Notes under the pieces: model-generated
Seen by the model: only the letters and a program-made list of their open reading frames with translations
What the model was told of the DNA's origin: nothing
Databases searched by the model: none
Assembly: GCA_019118605.1 (NCBI GenBank)
Contig: DWYP01000017.1
Span: forward strand, 49,701 to 113,700
Direction of reading: 5' to 3'
DNA: 64,000 bases
From: Candidatus Alistipes faecavium
GTDB taxonomy: Bacteria > Bacteroidota > Bacteroidia > Bacteroidales > Rikenellaceae
Program-made: the position numbers and the translations under genes
Part shown: positions 17,095-24,269 of the stretch, piece after piece
Layout: the number at the start of each line of letters is the position of its first letter
Numbering within the stretch: position 1 is the stretch's first letter

Positions 17095-17767
17095 CCCCAC
17101 GCCCGACCAGACGTACGAACTCGAGGGCGAAGGGCCCTACGATTTCGTCCGGGTGCTGCGTCACAGCCGCGATCTGCAGGCCGCGGGGGATGTCGAGGGG
17201 GCGTGCAACGAACGCTACCAGGCGTTCCAGCGCCTTGCCGACCTGCTTCCGGAGGACGAGGAGGTCAACCTCGAATGGGGGCACCGCAACTCCCGTGCGG
17301 CGCTGGAGCTGATCCACGCTTCGGCGATCGACCACTTCCTGATCAACGACTTCGAGCTTTCGGCGGCGCTTCTGGAACTGTTGCTGGATCTCGATCCCGA
17401 AGATCACCTGGAGGCGAGCCAGCAGCTGGCTTTCGACTACCTGGCGATGGACGAGCAGGAGCTCTTCGACGAGGTAATCAACGACGTTTCGGACAAGAAC
17501 CCGGGCCGTGAGGTGCTGTTGCTGTGGGCGGCCTACCGCCGCAGCGGCAAGCTTCCCGAAGGGGAGTTGCTGCGTTTCCGCACGCGCTTTGCACCCTACT
17601 TTGCGGAGTTCACGTCCGACGCACACCCTGCCGACGAGGCGTACCTGCGCGACATCGAGAGCGAACGTCCCTCGCACGGGGCGCAGGCCCGGGAGCTGTG
17701 GCTCCAGACCGAGAACCTGTGGCAGCTGTGGCCGGGTTTCATCGAGGCGCTGCGCGCCGCGCGCTGA
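17075..17767 (+). CDS. Helical-repeat (TPR-like) protein of unknown function
   Basis: I cannot name this 230-residue acidic, Leu/Ala/Glu-rich cytoplasmic protein. It has no signal peptide or membrane segment. Segments such as DVEGACNERYQAFQRLADLLPEDEEVN and FELSAALLELLLDLDPEDHLEASQQLAFDYL look like paired antiparallel helices of TPR type. The ATG at 17075 lies inside the 3' end of cstA (20-nt overlap), so translation is probably coupled. A role with CstA, for example as a regulator or assembly partner, is inferred from position only. A strong terminator follows. Confidence 0.7.
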   Translation: MRKASLNPTPDQTYELEGEGPYDFVRVLRHSRDLQAAGDVEGACNERYQAFQRLADLLPEDEEVNLEWGHRNSRAALELIHASAIDHFLINDFELSAALLELLLDLDPEDHLEASQQLAFDYLAMDEQELFDEVINDVSDKNPGREVLLLWAAYRRSGKLPEGELLRFRTRFAPYFAEFTSDAHPADEAYLRDIESERPSHGAQARELWLQTENLWQLWPGFIEALRAAR

Positions 17768-17784
17768 CCTGCGAACTGCGAAAC

Positions 17785-17823
17785 AAAAAACGGGGCCGAC
17801 ATTCATTGTCGGCCCCGTTTTTT
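17785..17823. terminator. Strong bidirectional intrinsic terminator
   Basis: The stem AAAAAACGGGGCCGACA / its complement (17 bp, loop TTCAT) has A/T tracts on both flanks. It serves the cstA operon on the plus strand and could also stop minus-strand transcripts leaving tdk. Confidence 0.85.
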
Positions 17824-17825
17824 GT

Positions 17826-18030
17826 TGCCTGAAACGCCTCCTCCGGCCCTTTTGGCCCTTCCAGCTTCTTCCGGTTCCTTCCCGGCCTTTCCCCCCCCCG
17901 GCCATCTCCAGCCCCTTTCGGCCCTTTCGGCCCTTTCAATTCCTTTCAGCCCCTTCCGTCCCTTCCGTCCCTTCCGGCCGCCTCCGGCCCCTCGGGTTAC
18001 TCTTGCCCCTCCTGGCCCTCCTGGCGGGTG
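17826..18030. repeat. C-rich, G-poor degenerate repeat of about 9-nt period running into the end of tdk
   Basis: The plus strand is almost pure pyrimidine with G only in GGCC steps. It contains arrays such as GGCCCTTTC (three in a row) and CCGTCCCTT (twice), period 9, plus a run of nine C. The array crosses the tdk stop codon: the last codons of tdk repeat CAGGAGGGC, giving the tail QEGQEGQE. No gene is evident in the non-tdk part. Confidence 0.7.
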
Positions 18031-18590
18031 CGCACCAGCTCCCGGAAACAGTGGCGGCAAATGGGCTCGTAGGAGTCCTGTGCGCCGAGCATCACCTGCT
18101 TCTCGTCGGCGGTGAGACGGTGGGAATGGTGCGCGAGGTTCCCGCACCGCACGCAGATGGCGTGCACCTTCGTGACGTATTCGGCCGTGGCCATCAACGC
18201 CGGCATCGGCCCGAAGGGCTTCCCGGTGTAGTCCATGTCGAGACCCGCGACGATCACGCGCACGCCGCTGTCCGCGAGCTGCCGGCATACGTCGACGATG
18301 CTCGCGTCGAAGAACTGTGCCTCGTCAATTCCCACGACATCGACGTCGGAGGTCATCAGCAGGATGTTCTGCGGCGATTCGACGGGCGTCGAACGGATGG
18401 CGTTGGCGTCGTGCGAGACGACCTCCTCTTCGGAGTATCGCACGTCGATGCGGGGTTTGAAGATCTCGACGCGCTGGTGTGCAAACTGCGCCCGTTTCAG
18501 GCGGCGGATGAGTTCCTCGGTCTTTCCGGAGAACATCGAGCCGCAGATGATTTCGATCCAGCCCTTGCGGCTGGCGTTTTCCAAGAACAT
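17997..18590 (-). CDS. tdk: Thymidine kinase (type II)
   Basis: A 197-residue enzyme that phosphorylates thymidine in the salvage pathway. The P-loop is GSMFSGKT (17-24), the Walker B-like motif is [11 protein letters not shown], and a zinc-ribbon is formed by CVRCGN and CRHCF cysteine pairs, as in cellular TK1-type enzymes. The last residues, QEGQEGQE, are non-canonical and encoded by a 9-nt tandem repeat continuous with the non-coding tract downstream. It lies 93 nt after murA on the same strand. Confidence 0.94.
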   Translation of the reverse strand: MFLENASRKGWIEIICGSMFSGKTEELIRRLKRAQFAHQRVEIFKPRIDVRYSEEEVVSHDANAIRSTPVESPQNILLMTSDVDVVGIDEAQFFDASIVDVCRQLADSGVRVIVAGLDMDYTGKPFGPMPALMATAEYVTKVHAICVRCGNLAHHSHRLTADEKQVMLGAQDSYEPICRHCFRELVRTRQEGQEGQE

Positions 18591-18683
18591 GTTTTCCTTT
18601 TTCGGTTTTCGTTTTGCGGGGCGCGGGCCCCATTTGTTTGCCGGCCCCTGCGGCGTTGCGGGGTCGTTTGCCTCCTGCGGGTG

Positions 18684-20000
18684 CTACATGCACTCGTCCA
18701 GGCGCGTGATATGGGCTCCGAGGGCGTTGAGTCGTCCGTCGATGTCCTTGTATCCGCGGTCGATCTGGTCGATGTTCTGGATCGTGGAGACTCCGTCGGC
18801 CGACATCGCGGCGATCAGCAGCGCGACGCCCGCGCGGATGTCGGGCGAGGTCATGCGCGTGGCCCGGAGGTTGATGCGGTGGTCGTGTCCGATGACCGTG
18901 GCGCGGTGGGGGTCGCAGAGGATGATCTGCGCGCCCATGTCGATGAGCTTGTCGACGAAGAACAGGCGGCTTTCGAACATCTTCTGGTGGATCAGCACGG
19001 CGCCCTTTGCCTGTGTGGCGACTACGAGGAAGATCGACAGCAGGTCGGGTGTGAGCCCGGGCCAGGGGGCGTCGGCAATGGTCATGATCGAACCGTCGAG
19101 GAAGGTCTCGATGCTGTAATGATCCTGCTGGGGGATGTAGATGTCGTCTCCGCGCTGCTCGAAATGGATACCCATGCGAGCGAACTGCTGGGGGATGATT
19201 CCGAGGTTTTCGTACGAGACGTCGCGGATGGTGAGTTCCGAGCGGTTCATGGCGGCCATTCCGATGAAGCTTCCGACCTCGATCATGTCGGGCAGCAGGG
19301 TGTGCTCGGTGCCCCCGAGCGCCTCGACGCCCTCGATGGTCAGGCGGTTGGAGGCGATTCCCGAGATGCGCGCGCCCATGCGGTTGAGCATGCGGCAGAG
19401 CTGCTGCACGTAGGGTTCGCAGGCGGCGTTGTAGATGGTCGTGGTGCCGCGGGCCATCACGGCGGCCATGACGATGTTGGCCGTTCCGGTGACGGATGCT
19501 TCGTCGAGGAGCATGTAGGTACCCTTCAGCTCGGAGCCCTCGACCGTGAAGAACTCGTCGGCGATGTCGAAATTGAACGTCGCGCCGAGCTTCTGGAATC
19601 CGAGGAAGTGGGTGTCGAGCCGTCGGCGTCCGATCTTGTCGCCCCCGGGTTTGGGGATGTACCCCACGCCGAAGCGCGCGAGCATCGGGCCGATGAGCAT
19701 GACCGAACCGCGCAGACGGGTGCATCGTTTGCGGTAGTCTTCGGTGCGGATGTAGTCGAAGTCGATCTCCCGGGCCCGGAAGGCATAGGCGTCGTCGGCG
19801 AGCTGTTCGACCTCGACGCCCATGCGGCGCAGGAGCTCGATGAGCTGCATGACATCGAGGATCTGGGGGATGTTGCGTATGACGACCCGTTCGGGTGTCA
19901 GCAGCGTGGCGCAGAGGATCTGCAAAGCTTCGTTCTTGGCTCCCTGCGGGGTGATCGAGCCGTGGAGGCGGTGGCCGCCTTCGACTTTGAATATGGCCAT
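18684..20000 (-). CDS. murA: UDP-N-acetylglucosamine 1-carboxyvinyltransferase, fosfomycin-insensitive type (Asp121)
   Basis: A 438-residue cytoplasmic enzyme for the first committed step of peptidoglycan synthesis, transferring enolpyruvate from PEP to UDP-GlcNAc. K22-N23 of the family (QGAKNEAL) is present. The active-site loop reads LPGGCTIGARPVDLH in E. coli; here it reads KPGGDKIGRRRLDTH, so the Cys that acts as acid/base and is alkylated by fosfomycin is Asp121 (GAC, bases 19638-19640 on the minus strand). Cys-to-Asp MurA is active and fosfomycin-resistant in other bacteria. It probably forms a transcription unit with tdk. Confidence 0.95.
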   Translation of the reverse strand: MAIFKVEGGHRLHGSITPQGAKNEALQILCATLLTPERVVIRNIPQILDVMQLIELLRRMGVEVEQLADDAYAFRAREIDFDYIRTEDYRKRCTRLRGSVMLIGPMLARFGVGYIPKPGGDKIGRRRLDTHFLGFQKLGATFNFDIADEFFTVEGSELKGTYMLLDEASVTGTANIVMAAVMARGTTTIYNAACEPYVQQLCRMLNRMGARISGIASNRLTIEGVEALGGTEHTLLPDMIEVGSFIGMAAMNRSELTIRDVSYENLGIIPQQFARMGIHFEQRGDDIYIPQQDHYSIETFLDGSIMTIADAPWPGLTPDLLSIFLVVATQAKGAVLIHQKMFESRLFFVDKLIDMGAQIILCDPHRATVIGHDHRINLRATRMTSPDIRAGVALLIAAMSADGVSTIQNIDQIDRGYKDIDGRLNALGAHITRLDECM

Positions 20001-20101
20001 TTGCGCGGTGTTTTTTTGTGGATGAACGCGGGTGAAAAACGGGGTTGCGGAGGCGTTCGGGGCCGTGTGGCGTGTAACGCCGGAGTCCGCTGCCCGTTCT
20101 A

Positions 20102-20109
20102 CAAAGTTA
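20102..20109 (-). promoter_or_regulatory. -7 box for murA
   Basis: TAACTTTG on the minus strand matches the consensus. The start near 20095 would give a leader of about 95 nt. No clear -33 element was found at 20 bp. Confidence 0.5.
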
Positions 20110-20160
20110 ATAGGAATTCGGACTTTTTCCCGGTATTTTGAAATATTTTCGTGAAAAATT

Positions 20161-20190
20161 TTTGCGGATCACATTTTTGTTGTACTTTTG
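20161..20190 (+). promoter_or_regulatory. Promoter of rpmH
   Basis: TTTG at 20161-20164, an 18-bp spacer and TACTTTTG at 20183-20190. This is about 80 bp from the murA promoter on the other strand, and gives an rpmH leader of about 35 nt. Confidence 0.7.
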
Positions 20191-20231
20191 CAATCCGTAA
20201 AAATGTCTGAAACAACAAAATCGAGATAGCT

Positions 20232-20399
20232 ATGGCAATGAAGAGAACTTACCAGCCTTCGCGTCGCAAGCGTATCAACAAGCACGGGTTCCGTGCTCGC
20301 ATGGCTACGGCCAACGGTCGCAAGGTGCTGGCTGCGCGCCGCGCAAAGGGTCGCAAGAAACTGACCGTATCGGACGAGTCGACGTTCAAGTACGCATAG
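20232..20399 (+). CDS. rpmH: 50S ribosomal protein L34
   Basis: A 55-residue, very basic protein of the large ribosomal subunit ([18 protein letters not shown], then [22 protein letters not shown]), matching L34 along its length with a short extra C-terminus ([10 protein letters not shown]). The start could be the ATG at 20232 (MAMKRTY) or at 20238 (MKRTY); the second equals the usual L34 N-terminus. It has its own promoter and a terminator just downstream. Confidence 0.96.
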   Translation: MAMKRTYQPSRRKRINKHGFRARMATANGRKVLAARRAKGRKKLTVSDESTFKYA

Positions 20400-20420
20400 T
20401 TTTTTGCCAAGGAAGAGATG

Positions 20421-20449
20421 AGGTCGGCCCGCAAGGTGCCGGCCTTTTT
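20421..20449 (+). terminator. Intrinsic terminator of rpmH
   Basis: The stem AGGTCGGC / GCCGGCCT (one G-U pair) is followed by TTTTTC, 22 nt after the rpmH stop. Confidence 0.75.
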
Positions 20450-20542
20450 CCTTTTCCGGATCCTCCGACTGCTCCCGAACCGGGACATACACCTCCGACC
20501 CCGGACTCTTTCCCGGGCCACACACGCACCTCCAAGACCGCC

Positions 20543-21130
20543 ATGCCCGAATTGCTTCTGACAACCGCACGCCTTCTTCTGCGCCCGTGGCGCGCAGAGG
20601 ATGCCGCCGCCCTTTACGAGGCGGCGCGGGATCCCCGTGTGGGCCCGGCGGCCGGATGGCCACCGCACCGCAGCGTCGCGGAGAGCGCCGGGATAATCCG
20701 CACGGTCTTTTCGGCTCCGGAGACCTATGCCGTCACGCTGCGCGGCACGGACCGCCCCGTGGGGTGCGTGGGGCTGCTCTTCCCTGCCGACAGCCATTTT
20801 GCGATCGGAGGTTCCGAGGCCGAGGTGGGCTACTGGCTCGGCCGCCCGTGGTGGGGTCGGGGCCTGATTCCCGAAGCGGTCGGGGAACTCGCGCGCCACG
20901 CCTTCGAGGAGCTGGGGCTCACGGCACTGTGGGCAAGCTGCTTCGTCGACAATGCCGCGTCGCGGCGGGTGCTGGAGAAGTGTGGATTCCGCTACGTGCG
21001 CACCGATGCGCTTCCGGAGTGCCCCGACGGAACGCTCCACCGCGGGGAGATCCGGCTGCTGACGCGCGAGGCATGGCTCTGCGGCGCAACCCCCGCGGCA
21101 CGCCCTGACGACCCGGCCCCCTCTGCCTGA
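20543..21130 (+). CDS. GNAT family N-acetyltransferase (RimJ/RimL-like)
   Basis: A 195-residue GNAT of the Acetyltransf_3 type. It opens with the typical LLTTARLLLRPWRAEDAAALYEAARDP, has the acetyl-CoA loop in WGRGLIPEAVGEL (motif A, Gx-type) and FVDNAASRRVLEKCGFRYV (motif B). Such enzymes acetylate protein N-termini, antibiotics or small amines; the substrate is unknown. It is a single gene, preceded by a C-rich G-poor gap and followed by a strong terminator. Confidence 0.88.
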   Translation: MPELLLTTARLLLRPWRAEDAAALYEAARDPRVGPAAGWPPHRSVAESAGIIRTVFSAPETYAVTLRGTDRPVGCVGLLFPADSHFAIGGSEAEVGYWLGRPWWGRGLIPEAVGELARHAFEELGLTALWASCFVDNAASRRVLEKCGFRYVRTDALPECPDGTLHRGEIRLLTREAWLCGATPAARPDDPAPSA

Positions 21131-21200
21131 TTGTATCCTGCTCCCGGCCCTTTTGCCGGAACTTTGTACGACGGCCGTTGAGACGCTGCCTGCCGAAACG

Positions 21201-21241
21201 AAAAAGAGGAATCCCTCCCGACGGAAGGATTCCTCTTTTTT
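21201..21241. terminator. Bidirectional intrinsic terminator
   Basis: A 14-bp stem AAAAAGAGGAATCC / its complement at 21227-21240, with A and T tracts, lies between the convergent GNAT and DUF4924 genes. Confidence 0.85.
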
Positions 21242-21255
21242 TGTTTTCGGAGCCG

Positions 21256-21831
21256 CTATTTCTGCGCTTTCCCGTCTCCGGCTTTGAAAAGGTCGATTTC
21301 GCCCCGCTCGACCTTGCCGTGGATGTCCGCCAGTTCGGCAATGACCGGGGAGATGAACTCCAGTGTATCGGTGACCGCCGACTTGTCGCCCTCGCCCTTG
21401 ATGCGGTAGAGCATCGCGGCGTAGAGGGCGCGGAAGCAGAGCTCGGTGTCGCTCATCCCGGGATTTCCGAGCACGGCGCGCAGCCGGGGCAGCTCGGGTT
21501 CGAGCTTCGCATAGGTCTGCCGGTAGTGCTCCCCGGCGGGGAGTTTCAGCAGCTGGAGGTGCAGGTCGTGAAGATCCTGAATCAGGTGCAGCGTGTGTTC
21601 CAGATGCCCCTTCTCCTCCTTCCCCTCCTGCTGGAGGAGGTTCGCCAGGTCGAGGTACCACATCAGGAAGAGGTGCTTCTGCTCCTCGGCGATGTCCTTG
21701 CGGGGCGCTATGAGCGTCGAGAAGATCGCCTCGGGGCTGAACTGCAGAGCCCGGAGCAGGTCTTCGAGCTGCCACAGGTAAAGGATGTATTCGGCGATGT
21801 TCTCACGCCGCTTGGCTTTGGCGATATCCAT
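21256..21831 (-). CDS. DUF4924 family protein
   Basis: A 191-residue mostly helical cytoplasmic protein matching DUF4924, a Bacteroidota family of unknown function (KRRENIAEYILYLWQLEDLLRA at the N-terminus, LDLANLLQQEGK and HTLHLIQDLHDLHLQLL in the middle). It begins 9 nt after the stop of the PiT phosphate transporter gene and so is in its operon. No function can be inferred beyond that link. Confidence 0.85.
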   Translation of the reverse strand: MDIAKAKRRENIAEYILYLWQLEDLLRALQFSPEAIFSTLIAPRKDIAEEQKHLFLMWYLDLANLLQQEGKEEKGHLEHTLHLIQDLHDLHLQLLKLPAGEHYRQTYAKLEPELPRLRAVLGNPGMSDTELCFRALYAAMLYRIKGEGDKSAVTDTLEFISPVIAELADIHGKVERGEIDLFKAGDGKAQK

Positions 21832-21840
21832 CTTGTGCGG

Positions 21841-24063
21841 CTATTTGCTCCACGTTTTGGGCTCCTGGCGGTGCTTGAGGAAGTACTGCTGCGACTTGAG
21901 CAGGTTTCGCGACTGGAGCACCATGTTCTTCGTTTCGGTCAGGATCGTGAGGTAGAGCATCGAGGCCTTGGTGTTCGACCGCGCCTCGTTGATGCGCGTC
22001 AGCTCCGACTTGATGGCTTCGGCGATCGACTCGAAGAGCTGGTCGCGCATCGTGAGCACGGTTTCGATTTCGGAGAAGTCCCCTTCGCGGAGCATGAGGT
22101 TGATCCGGCGGTAGATCGACTCCACGTCGTCGTTGATCGATATCAGGTCGCGGGTCTGCTCCATGGAGAGGCCCTCGTGGTTGTTGTCGATGTGTTCGAA
22201 TGCCGGGCGGGTGATGTGCATCAGGGCCTTTGTCATCTCGTTGAGGTAGTCGACGACCTGCACGTAGTAGTGCGCGGTGTTGACGTCGCTGCCCTGGAGT
22301 TTCTTGAGCGTGGGCAGCAGGGTGTACTTGTGCTCGCGCGAGCGGTAGAAGAGGTCGTTCGACTCCTTGACCATGTCGCGCAGGACCTTGCGGTTCTCCT
22401 TGAACACGGCGATCATCGTGCGGTCGTAGATCCTCGTGGCGGATTCCATCGTCGTGCAGACCTCGTCGCGCAGTGCCGCGATGATGTCCTGGTCGGTTTC
22501 CGCCTGCTGCCTGGCGACGGTGTTCTCCTTGTTTTTCTTGAGGAAGTTGCTGTGTATGAGCATCCACCCGCAGAGCACGGTGATGACGATGAAGGCCGGG
22601 GGTCCTCCATATATCAGGGCGAGGCCCACGACAAAGGCGATGAGGAATCCTCCGAGTGCGGTGATGAACCACCCCGCGACGACGGTCATGACCCCCGATA
22701 TGCGGTATACGGCGCTTTCGCGCCCCCAGGCGCGGTCTGCGAGCGACGAACCCATCGCCACCATGAAACTGACGTAGGTGGTCGAGAGGGGCAGCTTGAG
22801 CGACGTGGCCATGGCGATGAGCAGCGCCGAGGTCGTGAGGTTCACCGTGGCGCGGATCATGTCGTAGGGGGCTCCGCTGTGCTCTACGTCCTCGAACTCG
22901 AAGCGGCGCGAAATGGCCGCACGCACCCGTTCGGGGATGACGCGTTCGATTCCGGCGTTGACGTTGAGCGCCGCGCGGACGATCGTGCGCGAGAAGAGCG
23001 ACGAACCGTACTGCTGCTGTGCGTCGTCCTGCGCCGAGAGGGATATCTCGGTTTCGGAGACGTGCATGGCCTTTTTCGAAGTCCAGAGCGTGAGGATCAT
23101 CACGGCTCCTGCGGCCAGGAGGATCAGGAAGTTTGCCGGGACGTTCTCGTTGAGCCCCTCCATGAGGATATCGGTGCTTCCGGCGTGGCGGGCGATGGAG
23201 TAGGCGTCGAATCCCGCGACGGGCACGCCGATGAAGTTCACGAGGTCGTTTCCGGCGAAAGCCAGGGCGAGAGCGAAGGTTCCGGAAAGGATGGTGATGC
23301 GCAGGATGTTGACCTTGAAACGCTGGATGAAGAAGAGGATCAGCGAGCAGACGGCCCAGCAGGCGAGCAGGGCGAGGAAGAGGTGGCTGTCGACCCAGTC
23401 GACGAAGGCGTGGCCTGCGAGCACGGACTTCAGCCCCTTGAACACGGCGAAGTAGATGATGGCGGTGAGCGAAGCCCCGCACCAGAGGGATCCGTATCTG
23501 CGGAAGGGCACCGTGTAGCGGAACGAGAAGATCAGGCGCGAGACGTACATGACGAATGTTCCGCAGGTGAAGGCGATGACCACCGAGAGGAGGATTGCGG
23601 AGACGATTCCCATTGCCCGGGAGGTGTTGATGTACTGCCCGAGGGAAGTCACTCCCTGCGCGGGGTCGTTCGAGATCTTGAATATCGAGACGGCAATTGC
23701 CGATCCGAGCAGGCAGAATATCAGCGAGACGGTGGTCGAGGTGGGGAGACCCCAGGAGTTGTAGAGGTCGAGCAGGATGACGTTTGCGAACATGACGCCC
23801 AAATAGAGCATCATCACTTCGTGGAAGGTGAAGAGCCCGGGGTTGAACATGCCGCTGCGTGCGACCTCCATCATGCCGCTCGAGGTGACCACGCCGATGA
23901 GGATGCCCAGGGACGCGATGGCGAGGATGACCTTCATCGAAGCGGCCTTTGATCCTATGGCCGAGTTGAGGAAGTTGACGGCATCGTTCGTAACGCCCAC
24001 GAAAAGACCCGAGATGGCAAGGATTCCCAGAATGCCGATAATGACGGTGTAAAATTCGCTCAT
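21841..24063 (-). CDS. PiT-family inorganic phosphate transporter with PhoU-like C-terminal region
   Basis: A 740-residue membrane protein. The PiT signature GVTNDAVNFLNSAIGSKAAS sits near the N-terminus and a second copy, FAGNDLVNFIGVPVAGFDAY, in the second half, as expected for these symporters. About ten membrane segments run to residue 510 or so. The last 210-230 residues are a soluble helical region (DQDIIAALRDEVCTTMESATRIYDR, then LTILTETKNMVLQSRNLLKSQ) that resembles PhoU-like bundles and may gate transport. DUF4924 follows directly. Confidence 0.9.
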   Translation of the reverse strand: MSEFYTVIIGILGILAISGLFVGVTNDAVNFLNSAIGSKAASMKVILAIASLGILIGVVTSSGMMEVARSGMFNPGLFTFHEVMMLYLGVMFANVILLDLYNSWGLPTSTTVSLIFCLLGSAIAVSIFKISNDPAQGVTSLGQYINTSRAMGIVSAILLSVVIAFTCGTFVMYVSRLIFSFRYTVPFRRYGSLWCGASLTAIIYFAVFKGLKSVLAGHAFVDWVDSHLFLALLACWAVCSLILFFIQRFKVNILRITILSGTFALALAFAGNDLVNFIGVPVAGFDAYSIARHAGSTDILMEGLNENVPANFLILLAAGAVMILTLWTSKKAMHVSETEISLSAQDDAQQQYGSSLFSRTIVRAALNVNAGIERVIPERVRAAISRRFEFEDVEHSGAPYDMIRATVNLTTSALLIAMATSLKLPLSTTYVSFMVAMGSSLADRAWGRESAVYRISGVMTVVAGWFITALGGFLIAFVVGLALIYGGPPAFIVITVLCGWMLIHSNFLKKNKENTVARQQAETDQDIIAALRDEVCTTMESATRIYDRTMIAVFKENRKVLRDMVKESNDLFYRSREHKYTLLPTLKKLQGSDVNTAHYYVQVVDYLNEMTKALMHITRPAFEHIDNNHEGLSMEQTRDLISINDDVESIYRRINLMLREGDFSEIETVLTMRDQLFESIAEAIKSELTRINEARSNTKASMLYLTILTETKNMVLQSRNLLKSQQYFLKHRQEPKTWSK

Positions 24064-24091
24064 ACGGAGAGATATCGGTGCAAATTCTGAA

Positions 24092-24099
24092 CAAATTTA
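24092..24099 (-). promoter_or_regulatory. -7 box for the PiT-DUF4924 operon
   Basis: TAAATTTG on the minus strand, about 30 nt before the ATG. The -33 region (GGTTTC) is weak. Confidence 0.45.
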
Positions 24100-24214
24100 C
24101 GCCTTTTTCTCCGATGAAACCGTTTTGAAGCGGATTGTTAACGATAATTTAATATAGCGATTGCGGCAACCGCCCCGGGGGAAGGGCGGTTCGGCGACGT
24201 CCCGCTGCAAACGG

Positions 24215-24248
24215 CCGGGGGCGGACAGCGCGTGCCGTCCGCCCCCGG
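24215..24248. terminator. GC-rich hairpin downstream of the EF-G2 gene
   Basis: A perfect 12-bp stem CCGGGGGCGGAC / GTCCGCCCCCGG with a 10-nt loop, 20 nt after the EF-G2 stop. No U-tract is present, so termination may need help. Confidence 0.5.
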
Positions 24249-24269
24249 GGTTCGGATTCTCTGCGGCGG

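Noticed and set aside
17739..18288. Collagen-like GPKGPK and GRKGRK frames in the tract after tdk
   Set aside because: They arise from the 9-nt repeat read in different frames, with no start signal, signal peptide or conserved neighbour.
21178..23952. Long plus-strand open frame (924 codons) over the PiT and DUF4924 genes
   Set aside because: It is the antisense of two well-supported genes; its product is Asp/Glu/His/Arg-rich without any domain, a typical artefact of GC-rich DNA.
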